Shown piece after piece: positions 33,523-42,555 of a stretch of 64,000 bases of DNA. Numbering within the stretch: position 1 is the stretch's first letter; the number at the start of each line of letters is the position of its first letter. Below the pieces are notes generated by a model. It did not search any database. It saw only the letters and a program-made list of their open reading frames with translations, and was not told where the DNA came from. This stretch comes from an uncultured Lachnospiraceae bacterium (GTDB lineage: Bacteria > Bacillota > Clostridia > Lachnospirales > Lachnospiraceae): NCBI GenBank assembly GCA_934394615.1, contig CAKRRJ010000001.1:1-64000 (forward strand), read 5' to 3'. A program made the position numbers and the translations under genes.

Positions 33523-34578
33523 ATGAATACAAAACTGGTAAAAATAGAGGATACAAAACAGATCAGAGATGAGGAACTGGAAGAAGCAGCCGGGATCTTA
33601 AGAAATGGGGGCCTGGTGGCATTTCCGACCGAAACGGTATATGGACTTGGCGCGAACGCGCTGGATGAGACTGCAGCTATGAAGATTTATGCGGCCAAGG
33701 GACGTCCGTCCGATAATCCGCTTATTGCGCATATCTCCTGTCTGGATGAGTTAAGACCGCTGGTGTCTTACATTCCGGCAGCAGGAAGGAAACTTGCGGA
33801 AGCATTCTGGCCGGGACCACTCACGATGGTATTTCCGAAAAGTGATATTGTTCCGTATGGGACTACAGGCGGGCTGGATACGGTAGCAGTCCGCATGCCA
33901 AGTGACCCGGTGGCAAACCGGCTGATCAAACTGGCAGGCGTTCCAGTGGCAGCGCCGAGTGCCAATACATCCGGAAGGCCGAGTCCGACCACAGCGCAGC
34001 ATGTGTGGCAGGACATGGAAGGCAAGATTGAGATGATCCTGGATGGCGGCCCGGTGGGCATTGGTGTGGAATCCACGATTGTGGATGTATCCGATGAGGT
34101 TCCGACGCTGCTTCGTCCGGGTGCGATTACCATGGAAATGCTGCGGGAAGTTGTAGGCAGAGTAGAGATCGATCCGGCAATTCAGGCTCCGCCGAGCGCG
34201 GACCTTCGCCCAAAGGCACCGGGCATGAAGTACCGCCACTACGCGCCGCACGCAGACCTGCAGCTGGTGGAAGGGGAAACCGATGCTGTGGTGGAGACGA
34301 TCAACAAACTGGTAAAAGAAAGACTCGAGGAAGGCAAAAAGGTTGGTGTGATCTGTACGGAAGAAACCAGGGCGCGCTATCCGGAAGGTGAAGTCCGCAG
34401 TGTGGGTATCCGCGCAAAGGAGGAGACCATCGCGCATAACCTGTTTGCTGTGCTGAGAGAGTTTGATGATCTGGATGTGGACTGCATTTATTCTGAGAGC
34501 TTTTCCAAAGACCATCTGGGCCAGGCAATTATGAACCGTCTGACCAAGGCAGCCGGTTATCATGTGCTGAAGGTGTGA
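33523..34578 (+). CDS. tsaC: L-threonylcarbamoyladenylate synthase, Sua5 type
   Basis: 351 residues from the ATG at 33523 (AAGAAGGTAAAC before it); an in-frame start at 33373 lies in the ribU terminator and is rejected. The YrdC domain (1-210) has GGLVAFPTETVYGLGANA, KGRPSDNPLIAHI and SAPSANTSGRPSPT, which bind threonine, bicarbonate and ATP. The C-terminal Sua5 domain (about 225-351) is present, so this is the long form. It makes the precursor for t6A37 of ANN-reading tRNAs with TsaD/TsaB/TsaE. It heads a run of closely spaced genes to 37.7 kb. Confidence 0.94.
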   Translation: MNTKLVKIEDTKQIRDEELEEAAGILRNGGLVAFPTETVYGLGANALDETAAMKIYAAKGRPSDNPLIAHISCLDELRPLVSYIPAAGRKLAEAFWPGPLTMVFPKSDIVPYGTTGGLDTVAVRMPSDPVANRLIKLAGVPVAAPSANTSGRPSPTTAQHVWQDMEGKIEMILDGGPVGIGVESTIVDVSDEVPTLLRPGAITMEMLREVVGRVEIDPAIQAPPSADLRPKAPGMKYRHYAPHADLQLVEGETDAVVETINKLVKERLEEGKKVGVICTEETRARYPEGEVRSVGIRAKEETIAHNLFAVLREFDDLDVDCIYSESFSKDHLGQAIMNRLTKAAGYHVLKV

Positions 34579-34677
34579 GATAACATGCGAAACACAGCTG
34601 TTTACTGGCAAAAAAGAAAAGACCAGAAACAGGATGTGCCGCATACAACAGATAAACAGGACAGGAGGGAACAGAAC

Positions 34678-35184
34678 ATGAGTGATTCCAAAAAACGCGC
34701 AGATTATATTTCCTGGGATGAGTATTTTATGGGTGTGGCGGACTTATCCGGCCGCCGTTCCAAAGATCCGAATACGCAGGTAGGCGCCTGCATTGTGAGC
34801 GATGACAACAAGATCATGTCCATGGGATATAACGGTTTCCCAAAGGGATGTTCAGACGATGAATTTCCGTGGGGACGCGGAAGCGACCAGGAAACGAACG
34901 ATCCATACAGCACGAAATATCTGTATGTGACCCACAGCGAGCTGAATGCGATTTTAAACTATCGCGGCGGCAGCCTGGAAGGAAGCAAGATTTATGTGAC
35001 GCTGTTCCCATGTAACGAGTGTGCCAAAGCCATTATTCAGGCAGGCATCAAAACCATCATCTATAAAGAAGACAAATATCCGGATTCTCCGTCGGTGCGG
35101 GCATCCAAGCGCATGCTGAACGCGGCAGGTGTGCGGTATTACCAGTACGACCAGACCGGAAGAAAGATTGAGATCAACGTATAA
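34678..35184 (+). CDS. dCMP deaminase (ComEB-like)
   Basis: 168 residues from the ATG at 34678 after ACAGGAGGGAACAG; an in-frame ATG at 34585 is rejected. Zinc-dependent cytidine/deoxycytidylate deaminase fold: SKDPNTQVGACIV, the zinc/catalytic HSELNAI (Ser in place of the usual Ala of HAE) and PCNECAKAII with the other two zinc cysteines. It converts dCMP to dUMP for thymidylate synthesis. The DUF4080 gene starts 3 nt after the stop. Confidence 0.92.
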   Translation: MSDSKKRADYISWDEYFMGVADLSGRRSKDPNTQVGACIVSDDNKIMSMGYNGFPKGCSDDEFPWGRGSDQETNDPYSTKYLYVTHSELNAILNYRGGSLEGSKIYVTLFPCNECAKAIIQAGIKTIIYKEDKYPDSPSVRASKRMLNAAGVRYYQYDQTGRKIEINV

Positions 35185-35187
35185 GAT

Positions 35188-36978
35188 ATGAAGTTTTTAC
35201 TGACGGCGATCAACGCCAAATATATCCACTCCAATCCGGGAGTGTACAGTTTAAAAATGTTTGCCGAGTCGCAGGGCGCGGCAGAACCGGCGCAGGGAGA
35301 CCAGAATCCGCGGGAGGATGGTCTCCCTTGCGTGTCCTCTGGCATGCAGGTGGAAATTGCGGAATATACCATCAATAACCAGATGGAGCTGATTTTGGAA
35401 GATATTTACCGGAGAAAACCGGATATGGTGGGAATCTCATGCTATATCTGGAATATTGCATACGCGCTGGACCTGGTGCACGATATTCACAAGGTGCTTC
35501 CGGAAACCGACATCTGGCTGGGCGGCCCGGAGGTTTCTTATGACGCGGCGGATCTCCTCGCTCGGGAGCCGGAGGTGACCGGTGTCATGAAGGGTGAGGG
35601 TGAGGAAATGTTTGCCGGGCTCTTAAACTGCTACCGCACACTTGGATGCACCATGCGGAGTCTGCGCTGCGGAACAATTATCGGAGGCACCGCAGAAGCA
35701 TTCTGGACGCAGATGCGCCAGGTGGCCGGCCTTACTTACCGCAGGGAGGATGGAAGCATCTGCGACCAGCCGATCCGCCCGGTCATGGATATGAGCCGCA
35801 TTCCGTTTTTATATCCAAACCTCGATGGATTCGAGAACCGCATTGTTTATTACGAAAGCAGCCGCGGCTGCCCGTTTTCCTGCAGCTATTGCCTGTCATC
35901 CATCGATAAGTCCGTGCGTTTCCGCGATACAGAGCTTGTGCTCCGGGAACTGGATTTTTTCCTGGAGCGGAAAGTGCCGCAGGTAAAGTTTGTGGACCGG
36001 ACGTTCAACTGCAAAAAGAGTCATGCCATGGCAATCTGGAAGCATATCCTGGAACATGACAACGGGGTAACAAATTTTCATTTTGAGATTGCGGCAGACC
36101 TTCTGGACGAAGAAGAACTGGAACTCATCAGCAGAATGCGCCCGGGTCTTATTCAGCTCGAGATTGGCGTGCAGAGCACGAATCCGGACACGATCCGCGA
36201 GATTCACCGGAAGATGGATCTTGACCAGGTGCGCAGTGTAGTGGCGCGGATCAATGCAGGGAAAAATGTGCACCAGCATCTGGACCTCATTGCCGGTCTG
36301 CCGTTTGAGGATTATGATTCCTTCGGACGTTCTTTCAACGATGTGTATGCCATGGAGCCGGAGCAGTTTCAGCTCGGCTTTTTAAAGGTATTGAAGGGCT
36401 CCTACATGCATGACATGGTGGACGTGTATGACTTAAAATACCGCGGCAAAGCGCCATACGAGGTGCTTTCCACGAAATGGCTTCCATACGGCGATGTGCT
36501 GCGGTTAAAGGGCGTGGAGGATATGGTGGAAGTGTATTACAACAGCCGCCAGTTTCTGCGCACGCTGAAGCTGTTTGAGCAGGAGTTTGAGACTGCGTTT
36601 TCCATGTATGAATACATGGCGCAGTATTATGATGAGCATTACCTGACCGGATTAAACCACAGCCGTCTGGCGCGTTATGAGATTTTTCATGATCTGATCG
36701 CACAGCGGGTTCCAGCAGGGCAGATGGGGAATTTTGAGGATGCGCTGATGTGTGATCTGTATCTTCGCGAAAACGCGAAGAGCCGTCCATCGTTTGCGCT
36801 GGCGCAGGCTCCTTATAAGGAGGAGATCCGCGGCCTGATGCCGGAACTGCGGACGCTGGGCAGCCAGGTTCACGTGGAAGTTCTGCGTTCTGGCGAGATC
36901 CTTCTGTTTGATTACCGGGAAAAAGACCGGTTAAACCACAACGCAAAACGGACAGTGCTTGGGAGGACGGATGTATGA
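35188..36978 (+). CDS. B12-binding-domain radical SAM protein, DUF4080
   Basis: 596 residues. The N-terminal cobalamin-binding-like domain begins MKFLLTAINAKYIHSNPGVYSLK (about 1-170). The radical SAM core (about 210-400) has SRGCPFSCSYCLSS with CxxxCxxC, and the C-terminal part is DUF4080. Related proteins include methylthiotransferases and anaerobic magnesium-protoporphyrin cyclases, but this subfamily, common in Clostridia, has no proven reaction. No separate ribosome site is evident: it starts 3 nt after the deaminase and is likely coupled. Its stop overlaps the exonuclease start by 4 nt. Confidence 0.9.
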   Translation: MKFLLTAINAKYIHSNPGVYSLKMFAESQGAAEPAQGDQNPREDGLPCVSSGMQVEIAEYTINNQMELILEDIYRRKPDMVGISCYIWNIAYALDLVHDIHKVLPETDIWLGGPEVSYDAADLLAREPEVTGVMKGEGEEMFAGLLNCYRTLGCTMRSLRCGTIIGGTAEAFWTQMRQVAGLTYRREDGSICDQPIRPVMDMSRIPFLYPNLDGFENRIVYYESSRGCPFSCSYCLSSIDKSVRFRDTELVLRELDFFLERKVPQVKFVDRTFNCKKSHAMAIWKHILEHDNGVTNFHFEIAADLLDEEELELISRMRPGLIQLEIGVQSTNPDTIREIHRKMDLDQVRSVVARINAGKNVHQHLDLIAGLPFEDYDSFGRSFNDVYAMEPEQFQLGFLKVLKGSYMHDMVDVYDLKYRGKAPYEVLSTKWLPYGDVLRLKGVEDMVEVYYNSRQFLRTLKLFEQEFETAFSMYEYMAQYYDEHYLTGLNHSRLARYEIFHDLIAQRVPAGQMGNFEDALMCDLYLRENAKSRPSFALAQAPYKEEIRGLMPELRTLGSQVHVEVLRSGEILLFDYREKDRLNHNAKRTVLGRTDV

Positions 36979-37712
36979 GGAAAGAGCAGATTCCGGACAG
37001 TTACATCGCGGTAGATCTGGAGACAACCGGACTTGATCCAAAGCGTGACAAGATTATAGAAATTGGTGCGGTGCGCATTGAGAATGGCCAGGAGACAGGG
37101 CGCTTTCATACCATGCTCAATCCACACCGGAAGCTGGAAGCACGGATCACGGAGCTGACCGGGATTACCGGGGATATGGTGGAAGACGCGCCGGATTTTG
37201 TGGATATCCTCGATGATTTTCTTGCATTCTGTGGAGAACTTCCACTTCTTGGACACCGGATCATTTTTGATTACAGCTTTTTGAAGCGGGCGATTGTAAA
37301 CCAGGGAAAGACCTTTGAGCGAAATGGCATCGATACACTGACGCTGTGCCGCCGCTTTATGCCGCAGGAGGAGAGCAAGCGCCTGGGAGCGGCCTGCGCG
37401 TTTTACGGACTGATTCAGGAGAGTGCCCACAGGGCTCTTGGAGATGCCCTGGATGCGCATCGTCTGTACCGCAAACTGGTGCTTTCCCACGGGGAGAGCG
37501 AGCCGGAAGCCTTTGCGGCAAAACCGCTGATTTACAAGGTAAAACGTGAACAGCCAGCGTCCAAAAAGCAAAAAGAGGACTTGCGGTATTTACTAAAATA
37601 TCATAAAATAGATTTACCTGTGCAAATCGACTATTTGAGCAGGAATGAGATATCCCGTATCACAGATAAGATCATATCGAAGTACGGGCGGTTAAGTTCT
37701 GAGAAGAGGTGA
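36975..37712 (+). CDS. DEDDh 3'-5' exonuclease (DnaQ/PolC-epsilon-like)
   Basis: 245 residues. The exonuclease domain (10-170) has Exo I IAVDLETTGLDP, Exo II LGHRIIFDYSFLK and Exo III HRALGDALDAHRLY, the complete DEDDh set. A C-terminal extension (about 185-245, KKQKEDLRYLLKYHKIDLP onward) resembles a small helical nucleic-acid-binding domain. It may act in proofreading or RNA/DNA trimming. Starts in ATGA overlap with the DUF4080 gene. Confidence 0.9.
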   Translation: MRKEQIPDSYIAVDLETTGLDPKRDKIIEIGAVRIENGQETGRFHTMLNPHRKLEARITELTGITGDMVEDAPDFVDILDDFLAFCGELPLLGHRIIFDYSFLKRAIVNQGKTFERNGIDTLTLCRRFMPQEESKRLGAACAFYGLIQESAHRALGDALDAHRLYRKLVLSHGESEPEAFAAKPLIYKVKREQPASKKQKEDLRYLLKYHKIDLPVQIDYLSRNEISRITDKIISKYGRLSSEKR

Positions 37713-37720
37713 ATTTCATT

Positions 37721-37828
37721 ATGATGAATATGCATAACAATAAAAAGGCGCGTGTGATCATGGGTGTTGTGATCGTAGTTCTGATTTTGGCTATGGTAGC
37801 TCCGATGGTATTAGCGGTTATGAACTAG
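37721..37828 (+). CDS. Small single-pass membrane protein
   Basis: 35 residues: a basic start (MNMHNNKKAR) then one hydrophobic helix (VIMGVVIVVLILAMVAPMVL). AGAAGAGGTGA lies upstream, and it fits exactly between the exonuclease and the VanW gene, 9 nt before the latter. Similar tiny membrane proteins are often unannotated. Function unknown. Confidence 0.6.
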   Translation: MMNMHNNKKARVIMGVVIVVLILAMVAPMVLAVMN

Positions 37829-37837
37829 GAGAAGACT

Positions 37838-39388
37838 ATGAAGAAGTGGAATGTGCTGGGGGGCCTGGCCTTTGCAGCGGTACTCGGCAGTATGTCTGTT
37901 TTTCCGGCATACGCAAAAGAAGCAACATTTCCGGAGGGGATCTATGTAGAAGGGATCTCTCTTGGCGGTCTTACAAAAGAGCAGGCTGAGGCGGACATTG
38001 CAGCGTATGTGTCCGGTATGGAAGACCGGGGCGTAACGCTGGATGTGGCAGGAAATAAGGTAGAGACATCTGCAAAAGAGCTTGGATTTGCCTGCAAAAA
38101 TGAGGATGCGTTAAAAGAAGCGGAAAACCATTCGGTCGGCGGATGCCTCATCCAGCAGTATATGGAGCGCAAGGACCTCGAAAAAGAGCCGCTTCACATC
38201 TCTCTTGAGGCAGAGGTAGACGAAGCGGCAGTACAGGAATTTGTGGAAGCGCAGTGCGCCGGACTGGTCAATGAGCCGAAGGACGCAGCCATCACACGAA
38301 AGAACGGACGCTTTGAGATCACGGAAGAACAGAGCGGAAAAGGGGTAGATATCAAAGCTACCGTGGACAGAATGAATGAGGCGCTGTCCGGGGAACCGGG
38401 CGATGTTACCGTAGAGGCCGTTGTGAATGAGCAGCAGCCGAAGATCAAAAAAGCAGATCTGGAAACCATTTCCGATGTACTTGGCACCTGTACCACAGCG
38501 TATGCCAGCAGCGGGGAATCCCGTTCCGGCAATATCGCAAACGGAGCGTCCAAGATCAACGGACGCGTGCTGATGCCGGACGAGACGTTATCCGGTTATG
38601 AGTGCATGCAGCCGTTCACAATCGAGAACGGTTATTTTACCGCGGCGGCTTATGAGAATGGCCAGGTCGTAGACAGTGTCGGCGGAGGTGTCTGTCAGAT
38701 TGCAACGACGCTGTACGATGCAGCGCTGGAGGCGGAGCTGGAAATTACCCAGCGCCAGAATCATTCCATGATCGTTACTTATGTAAAACCATCCATGGAT
38801 GCGGCAATCGCCGGTACTTATAAAGATATTAAAATTACCAATAATTACAGCACTCCGATTTATGTGGAGGGAACCACAGCGGGCAAGACCCTGACCTTTA
38901 CCATTTATGGAAAAGAGACACGCCCGTCGAACCGGAAGGTGGAATACATTTCTGAGACCCTGAACACGATCGATCCGGGTGCCCCGGAGCAGAAGGTAGA
39001 CAATACCTTAAGCCCGGGCCAGACAAAGCAGGTGCAGTCTGCTCATATCGGTTACAAATCCAGACTGTGGAAGGTAGTAACGGTTGATGGTGTCGAGAAG
39101 GAACGTACGATTCTGCATACCGATACGTATAATCCGTCCAAGGCCATCGTTCTGGTAGGGCCTGCAGGCGCAGCACCGGCGGCTCCGGCAGCAGAAACAC
39201 CGGCACAGCCGTCTGAGACGCAGCCAGCCCAGACAGAACCGGCTGAGACTGCGGCAGAGCAGCCAGCCCAGAGCCAGGTTGTCGGACCGGGCGTAATAAG
39301 CCAGCCATTCGACAATTCTACAGGCGGTCCGGGTGCCCCGGCGGCAGCGGAAGCAGCACCTGAGCCGGAAGGACAGGGTGAGCAGTAA
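37838..39388 (+). CDS. Secreted VanW family protein with G5-like and low-complexity tail
   Basis: 516 residues. Signal peptide (1-26, ending PAYA), then peptidoglycan-binding-like repeats (about 35-200). The VanW domain (about 225-360) has SGYECMQPFTIENGYFTAAAY-type sequence and VDSVGGGVCQIATTLYDAAL with its conserved Cys. A G5-like strand region (about 370-440) and a Pro/Ala/Glu/Gln-rich tail (about 445-516) follow. VanW occurs in some vancomycin-resistance clusters and in many wall proteins, but its activity is unproven. The tail is likely an unstructured wall-spanning segment. Confidence 0.88.
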   Translation: MKKWNVLGGLAFAAVLGSMSVFPAYAKEATFPEGIYVEGISLGGLTKEQAEADIAAYVSGMEDRGVTLDVAGNKVETSAKELGFACKNEDALKEAENHSVGGCLIQQYMERKDLEKEPLHISLEAEVDEAAVQEFVEAQCAGLVNEPKDAAITRKNGRFEITEEQSGKGVDIKATVDRMNEALSGEPGDVTVEAVVNEQQPKIKKADLETISDVLGTCTTAYASSGESRSGNIANGASKINGRVLMPDETLSGYECMQPFTIENGYFTAAAYENGQVVDSVGGGVCQIATTLYDAALEAELEITQRQNHSMIVTYVKPSMDAAIAGTYKDIKITNNYSTPIYVEGTTAGKTLTFTIYGKETRPSNRKVEYISETLNTIDPGAPEQKVDNTLSPGQTKQVQSAHIGYKSRLWKVVTVDGVEKERTILHTDTYNPSKAIVLVGPAGAAPAAPAAETPAQPSETQPAQTEPAETAAEQPAQSQVVGPGVISQPFDNSTGGPGAPAAAEAAPEPEGQGEQ

Positions 39389-39415
39389 ACCAGAACATAA
39401 AGGAATTGGAATCAT

Positions 39416-39994
39416 ATGATGCGAAAAATTGAGCGCGAGAACACGGGGCTTCTGCATGCCGGACAGGATCTGGTAGTGGCAGGTTACGCCGGACTCGCGG
39501 GAACGGTAAAACTGGCGGAGACAGAAAAGGAAACGCTGTCCCGCTGGTTTTCCGATGAATATATGGAAGAGATCGCAGAGAATGCGCCGCTCTGTCCGGT
39601 AAGCCCGGAGTTCTGGCGCGCCTGCGGCGCCGCGGAGTGGGAACCGGCAGGCGAGGGCGGCATTTTAACGGCTATCTGGAATCTGACCGGTGCTTACGAA
39701 ACCGGCGTGGAGTTTTATCTGCGCCAGATTCCGATCCGGCAGGAAACCGTAGAGGTCTGCGAGCGGCTGGAGTTAAATCCATACCGGCTTTACAGCGAAG
39801 GCTGCGTGCTTTTAACGGCAGACAACGGCGGACAGTTTGTCCGCACACTGGCAGAGAAAAATATTCCGGCCCAGGTCATTGGCCGGGTGAACAAAGGCAT
39901 TGCACGGGAAATGATCGTGCAGGAGGGCAGAGGATTTTTAGAGCGTCCGCAGCCCGATGAAATAACGAAAGTGATTCCCGGTTTTTTCGACTGA
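39416..39994 (+). CDS. Stand-alone AIR-synthase C-terminal (PurM/HypE-like) domain protein
   Basis: 192 residues. It resembles the C-terminal half of PurM/HypE-like proteins: GGILTAIWNLTGAYETGVEFYL with the Gly-rich turn, IPIRQETVEVCERLELNPYRL, then GCVLLTADN and IGRVNKG. The N-terminal ATP-binding half is missing, and a short unrelated N-terminus (about 1-55) takes its place. Function unknown; a binding or regulatory role is possible. It lies 55 nt before the Lrp regulator, in the same direction. Confidence 0.72.
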   Translation: MMRKIERENTGLLHAGQDLVVAGYAGLAGTVKLAETEKETLSRWFSDEYMEEIAENAPLCPVSPEFWRACGAAEWEPAGEGGILTAIWNLTGAYETGVEFYLRQIPIRQETVEVCERLELNPYRLYSEGCVLLTADNGGQFVRTLAEKNIPAQVIGRVNKGIAREMIVQEGRGFLERPQPDEITKVIPGFFD

Positions 39995-40049
39995 AAAGAT
40001 CGGGATTCCCTATATATTTACACAAACTATACAAGGAGGCAATCAAGAA

Positions 40050-40532
40050 ATGAGAGAGAAAATTTTGGCGGTAATCGAAAAGAACAGCAGAATCGATATC
40101 CATGACCTGGCGATTCTTTTAGGGGAGAGCGAAGTCGCGGTCGCCAATGAGATTGCCGAGATGGAGAAAGAGCATATTATCTGTGGTTATCACACCCTGA
40201 TCAACTGGGACAACACCAGCGAGGAAAAAGTGGTTGCGCTGATCGAGGTAAAAGTAACTCCCCAGCGCGGCATGGGCTTTGACAAGATCGCGGAGCGCAT
40301 TTACCAGTACAGCGAAGTGAACGCGGTTTACTTAATGTCCGGCGCATTTGATTTTACCGTATTTATTGAGGGCAAGACCATGCGTCAGGTAGCACAGTTT
40401 GTTTCCGACAAGCTGGCTCCGCTGGATTCTGTTTTAAGCACTGCAACTCATTTTGTACTGAAAAAATATAAGGACCACGGAACAGTCCTCTGCGATGAGG
40501 TCCAGGATGAAAGGATGCTGATTACACCGTGA
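40050..40532 (+). CDS. Lrp/AsnC family transcriptional regulator
   Basis: 160 residues. N-terminal HTH (about 1-60: NSRIDIHDLAILLGESEVAVANEIAEMEKE) and C-terminal RAM domain (about 70-150: VALIEVKVTPQRGMGFDKIAERI, then VYLMSGAFDFTVFIEGKTM). RAM domains bind amino acids and set the oligomer state. Its stop overlaps the GTG start of the aminotransferase, strong evidence that it controls that enzyme in response to an amino acid. ACAAGGAGGCAATC precedes the ATG. Confidence 0.93.
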   Translation: MREKILAVIEKNSRIDIHDLAILLGESEVAVANEIAEMEKEHIICGYHTLINWDNTSEEKVVALIEVKVTPQRGMGFDKIAERIYQYSEVNAVYLMSGAFDFTVFIEGKTMRQVAQFVSDKLAPLDSVLSTATHFVLKKYKDHGTVLCDEVQDERMLITP

Positions 40533-41704
40533 GAAACCCATTAAATGAAAAGATCGTTTCCATCCCGCCGTCCGGGATCCGAAAATTTTTTGATATCGTA
40601 AGTGAAATGAAGGATGCCATCTCCCTTGGTGTGGGCGAGCCGGATTTTGATACGCCGTGGCACATCCGCGAGGAGGGCATTTATTCCCTGGAAAAGGGCC
40701 GTACGTTCTACACCTCCAACGCAGGTTTAAAAGATCTGAAAATTGAGATTCACAATTATCTGGAGCGCCGCTGCAATGTCTGCTACGATCCGGACCATGA
40801 GATCATGGTGACTGTGGGAGGCAGCGAGGCGATTGATGCAGCTATGCGCGCCATGATCGATCCGGGCGATGAAGTGCTGATCCCGCAGCCAAGCTACGTT
40901 TCTTACACACCGTGCTGCGTACTGGCAGATGGTGTTCCGGTGCCGATTGAGCTGGAAGAGAAAGACCGCTTCCGCCTGACTCCGGAAAAATTACTGGAGA
41001 AGATCACCCCGAGGACCAAGATCCTGGTACTGCCGTTTCCGAATAACCCGACCGGAGCCATTATGGAGCGGGAAGATTTAGAGAAGATCGCGGAGATCGT
41101 CATTGAGAAAGACCTGTTTGTCATTTCCGATGAGATCTATTCGGAGCTGACCTATGCGAAAGAGGATCATGTATCCATTGCATCCCTGTCGGGCATGAAG
41201 GAGCGTACGGTTCTGATCAATGGTTTCTCCAAAGCATTTGCAATGACCGGATGGCGTCTGGGCTATGCCTGCGCGCCGGAAGTCATTTTAAAGCAGATGT
41301 TAAAGATTCATCAGTATGCCATCATGTGCGCGCCGACCACCAGCCAGTATGCAGCGGTAGAGGCACTGCGCAATGGAGATGAGGATGTACAGCACATGCG
41401 TGAGTCCTACGACCAGAGACGTCGTTTCCTGATGAATGCTTTCCAGGAGATGAATCTGGACTGCTTTGAGCCGCAGGGCGCATTCTACATGTTCCCGAGC
41501 ATCAAGCGGTTTGGCATGACCTCTGAGGAGTTCGCGACACGGCTGCTGCGCGAGGAAAAGGTTGCCGTTGTACCGGGAACCGCGTTTGGAGACTGCGGAG
41601 AAGGCTTTCTGAGAGTTTCTTACGCTTATTCCTTAAAGAGTCTGAAAGAGGCCTTAAGCCGCATCAAGCGGTTTGTGGACCGTCTGGACGGAAAAACGGA
41701 GTAA
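40529..41704 (+). CDS. Class I/II pyridoxal-phosphate aminotransferase
   Basis: 391 residues, fold type I. Key parts: VGEPDFDTPWHI, TSNAGLKDLK, PNNPTGAIM, ISDEIYSELTY, the PLP lysine in GFSKAFAMTGWRLGYA, and the substrate arginine in FLRVSYAYS. Closest in pattern to the PatA/aromatic-aspartate subgroup (If), which moves amino groups between aromatic or branched amino acids and 2-oxoglutarate. GTG start overlapping the Lrp stop (GTGA). Actual substrate uncertain. Confidence 0.92.
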   Translation: MRNPLNEKIVSIPPSGIRKFFDIVSEMKDAISLGVGEPDFDTPWHIREEGIYSLEKGRTFYTSNAGLKDLKIEIHNYLERRCNVCYDPDHEIMVTVGGSEAIDAAMRAMIDPGDEVLIPQPSYVSYTPCCVLADGVPVPIELEEKDRFRLTPEKLLEKITPRTKILVLPFPNNPTGAIMEREDLEKIAEIVIEKDLFVISDEIYSELTYAKEDHVSIASLSGMKERTVLINGFSKAFAMTGWRLGYACAPEVILKQMLKIHQYAIMCAPTTSQYAAVEALRNGDEDVQHMRESYDQRRRFLMNAFQEMNLDCFEPQGAFYMFPSIKRFGMTSEEFATRLLREEKVAVVPGTAFGDCGEGFLRVSYAYSLKSLKEALSRIKRFVDRLDGKTE

Positions 41705-41710
41705 TGAAAG

Positions 41711-42211
41711 ATGAACATTGTATTATTTGAGCCGGAAATGCCCATGAACACGGGCAATATCGGCCGTACCTGTGTGGCGACAAACACCCGCCTGCATTTA
41801 ATCGAGCCGCTTGGCTTTAAACTGAATGAGAAGGCCGTAAAGCGTGCCGGACTGGATTACTGGGATAAGCTGGATGTTACCGTATATTCGGATTTTCAGG
41901 ATTTCCTGGACCGCAATCCGGGAGCGAAGATCTATATGGCGACCACCAAGGCACCGAAAACCTACACCGATGTGGAATATGAGCCGGACTGCTACATCAT
42001 GTTTGGCAAGGAGAGTGCCGGAATCCCGGAGGAGATTCTGGTAGAGCACAAGGAGAACTGTGTGCGCATTCCGATGTGGGGCGATATCCGTTCCTTAAAC
42101 CTTTCCAATTCCGTGGCAATCGTGCTGTACGAGGCACTGCGCCAGAATGGCTTTGAGAAGATGAACATGGAGGGACATCTGCACCGGCTGCACTGGAAAG
42201 ACGAAGTGTAA
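41711..42211 (+). CDS. trmL: tRNA (cytidine/uridine-34 2'-O)-methyltransferase
   Basis: 166 residues, a minimal SPOUT methyltransferase with a knot: LFEPEMPMNTGNIGRTC at the N-terminus, FGKESAGIPEEIL, and the knot IPMWGDIRSLNLSNSVAIVLYEALRQ. It 2'-O-methylates the wobble base of tRNA-Leu isoacceptors using SAM. Starts 6 nt after the aminotransferase stop, so co-transcribed; the link is probably only positional. Confidence 0.95.
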   Translation: MNIVLFEPEMPMNTGNIGRTCVATNTRLHLIEPLGFKLNEKAVKRAGLDYWDKLDVTVYSDFQDFLDRNPGAKIYMATTKAPKTYTDVEYEPDCYIMFGKESAGIPEEILVEHKENCVRIPMWGDIRSLNLSNSVAIVLYEALRQNGFEKMNMEGHLHRLHWKDEV

Positions 42212-42239
42212 ACTGTGAAAACAGAATGGAATCAGAGAG

Positions 42240-42269
42240 GGAATCTGCCTGCGGGCAGGTTCCTTTTTT
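42240..42269 (+). terminator. Terminator after trmL
   Basis: A 10-bp stem with one G-T pair (42240-42249 with 42254-42263) and six T. It closes the AIRS-like/Lrp/aminotransferase/trmL group. Confidence 0.9.
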
Positions 42270-42397
42270 GCGTTTATTTGGGAAATATGGTTTTCAGGAA
42301 ACTATAGCAAATAAAAAATAGTGCACAAAAGAATGATGGAAAACAGTTATTAATTATGCAAAGTTCAGAATAACAAAAGAAAAGTCAGAAATACAAA

Positions 42398-42426
42398 TGG
42401 AAAAATGACGGAAAAACATCTATAAT
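42398..42426 (+). promoter_or_regulatory. Promoter of the Fbp/Afu-type ABC operon
   Basis: TGGAAA (42398-42403), 17 nt and a perfect TATAAT (42421-42426). The weak -35 fits a promoter that needs an activator, such as the AraC-type regulator at 51.0 kb. The upstream region (42270-42397) is AT-rich and holds no gene. Confidence 0.65.
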
Positions 42427-42440
42427 AAACCTATCTGAAA

Positions 42441-42513
42441 GGAAAACTGCTGCTCCATTCACTCACAGCACCGTTTTCCAACATGAACGTGAAATGTTAC
42501 TGTACACAGTAAC
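42441..42513 (+). promoter_or_regulatory. Two stem-loops in the ABC operon leader
   Basis: First stem: 42441-42447 with 42473-42479 (7 bp), extended by TGCTG (42448-42452) with CAGCA (42466-42470). Second stem: GTTACTG (42496-42502) with CAGTAAC (42507-42513). Neither has a T-tract. They may stabilise the mRNA 5' end; no known riboswitch was recognised. Confidence 0.45.
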
Positions 42514-42555
42514 CGTGAAACCAGGCATTCTGAAACAGAAAAGGAGAGAGGTATT

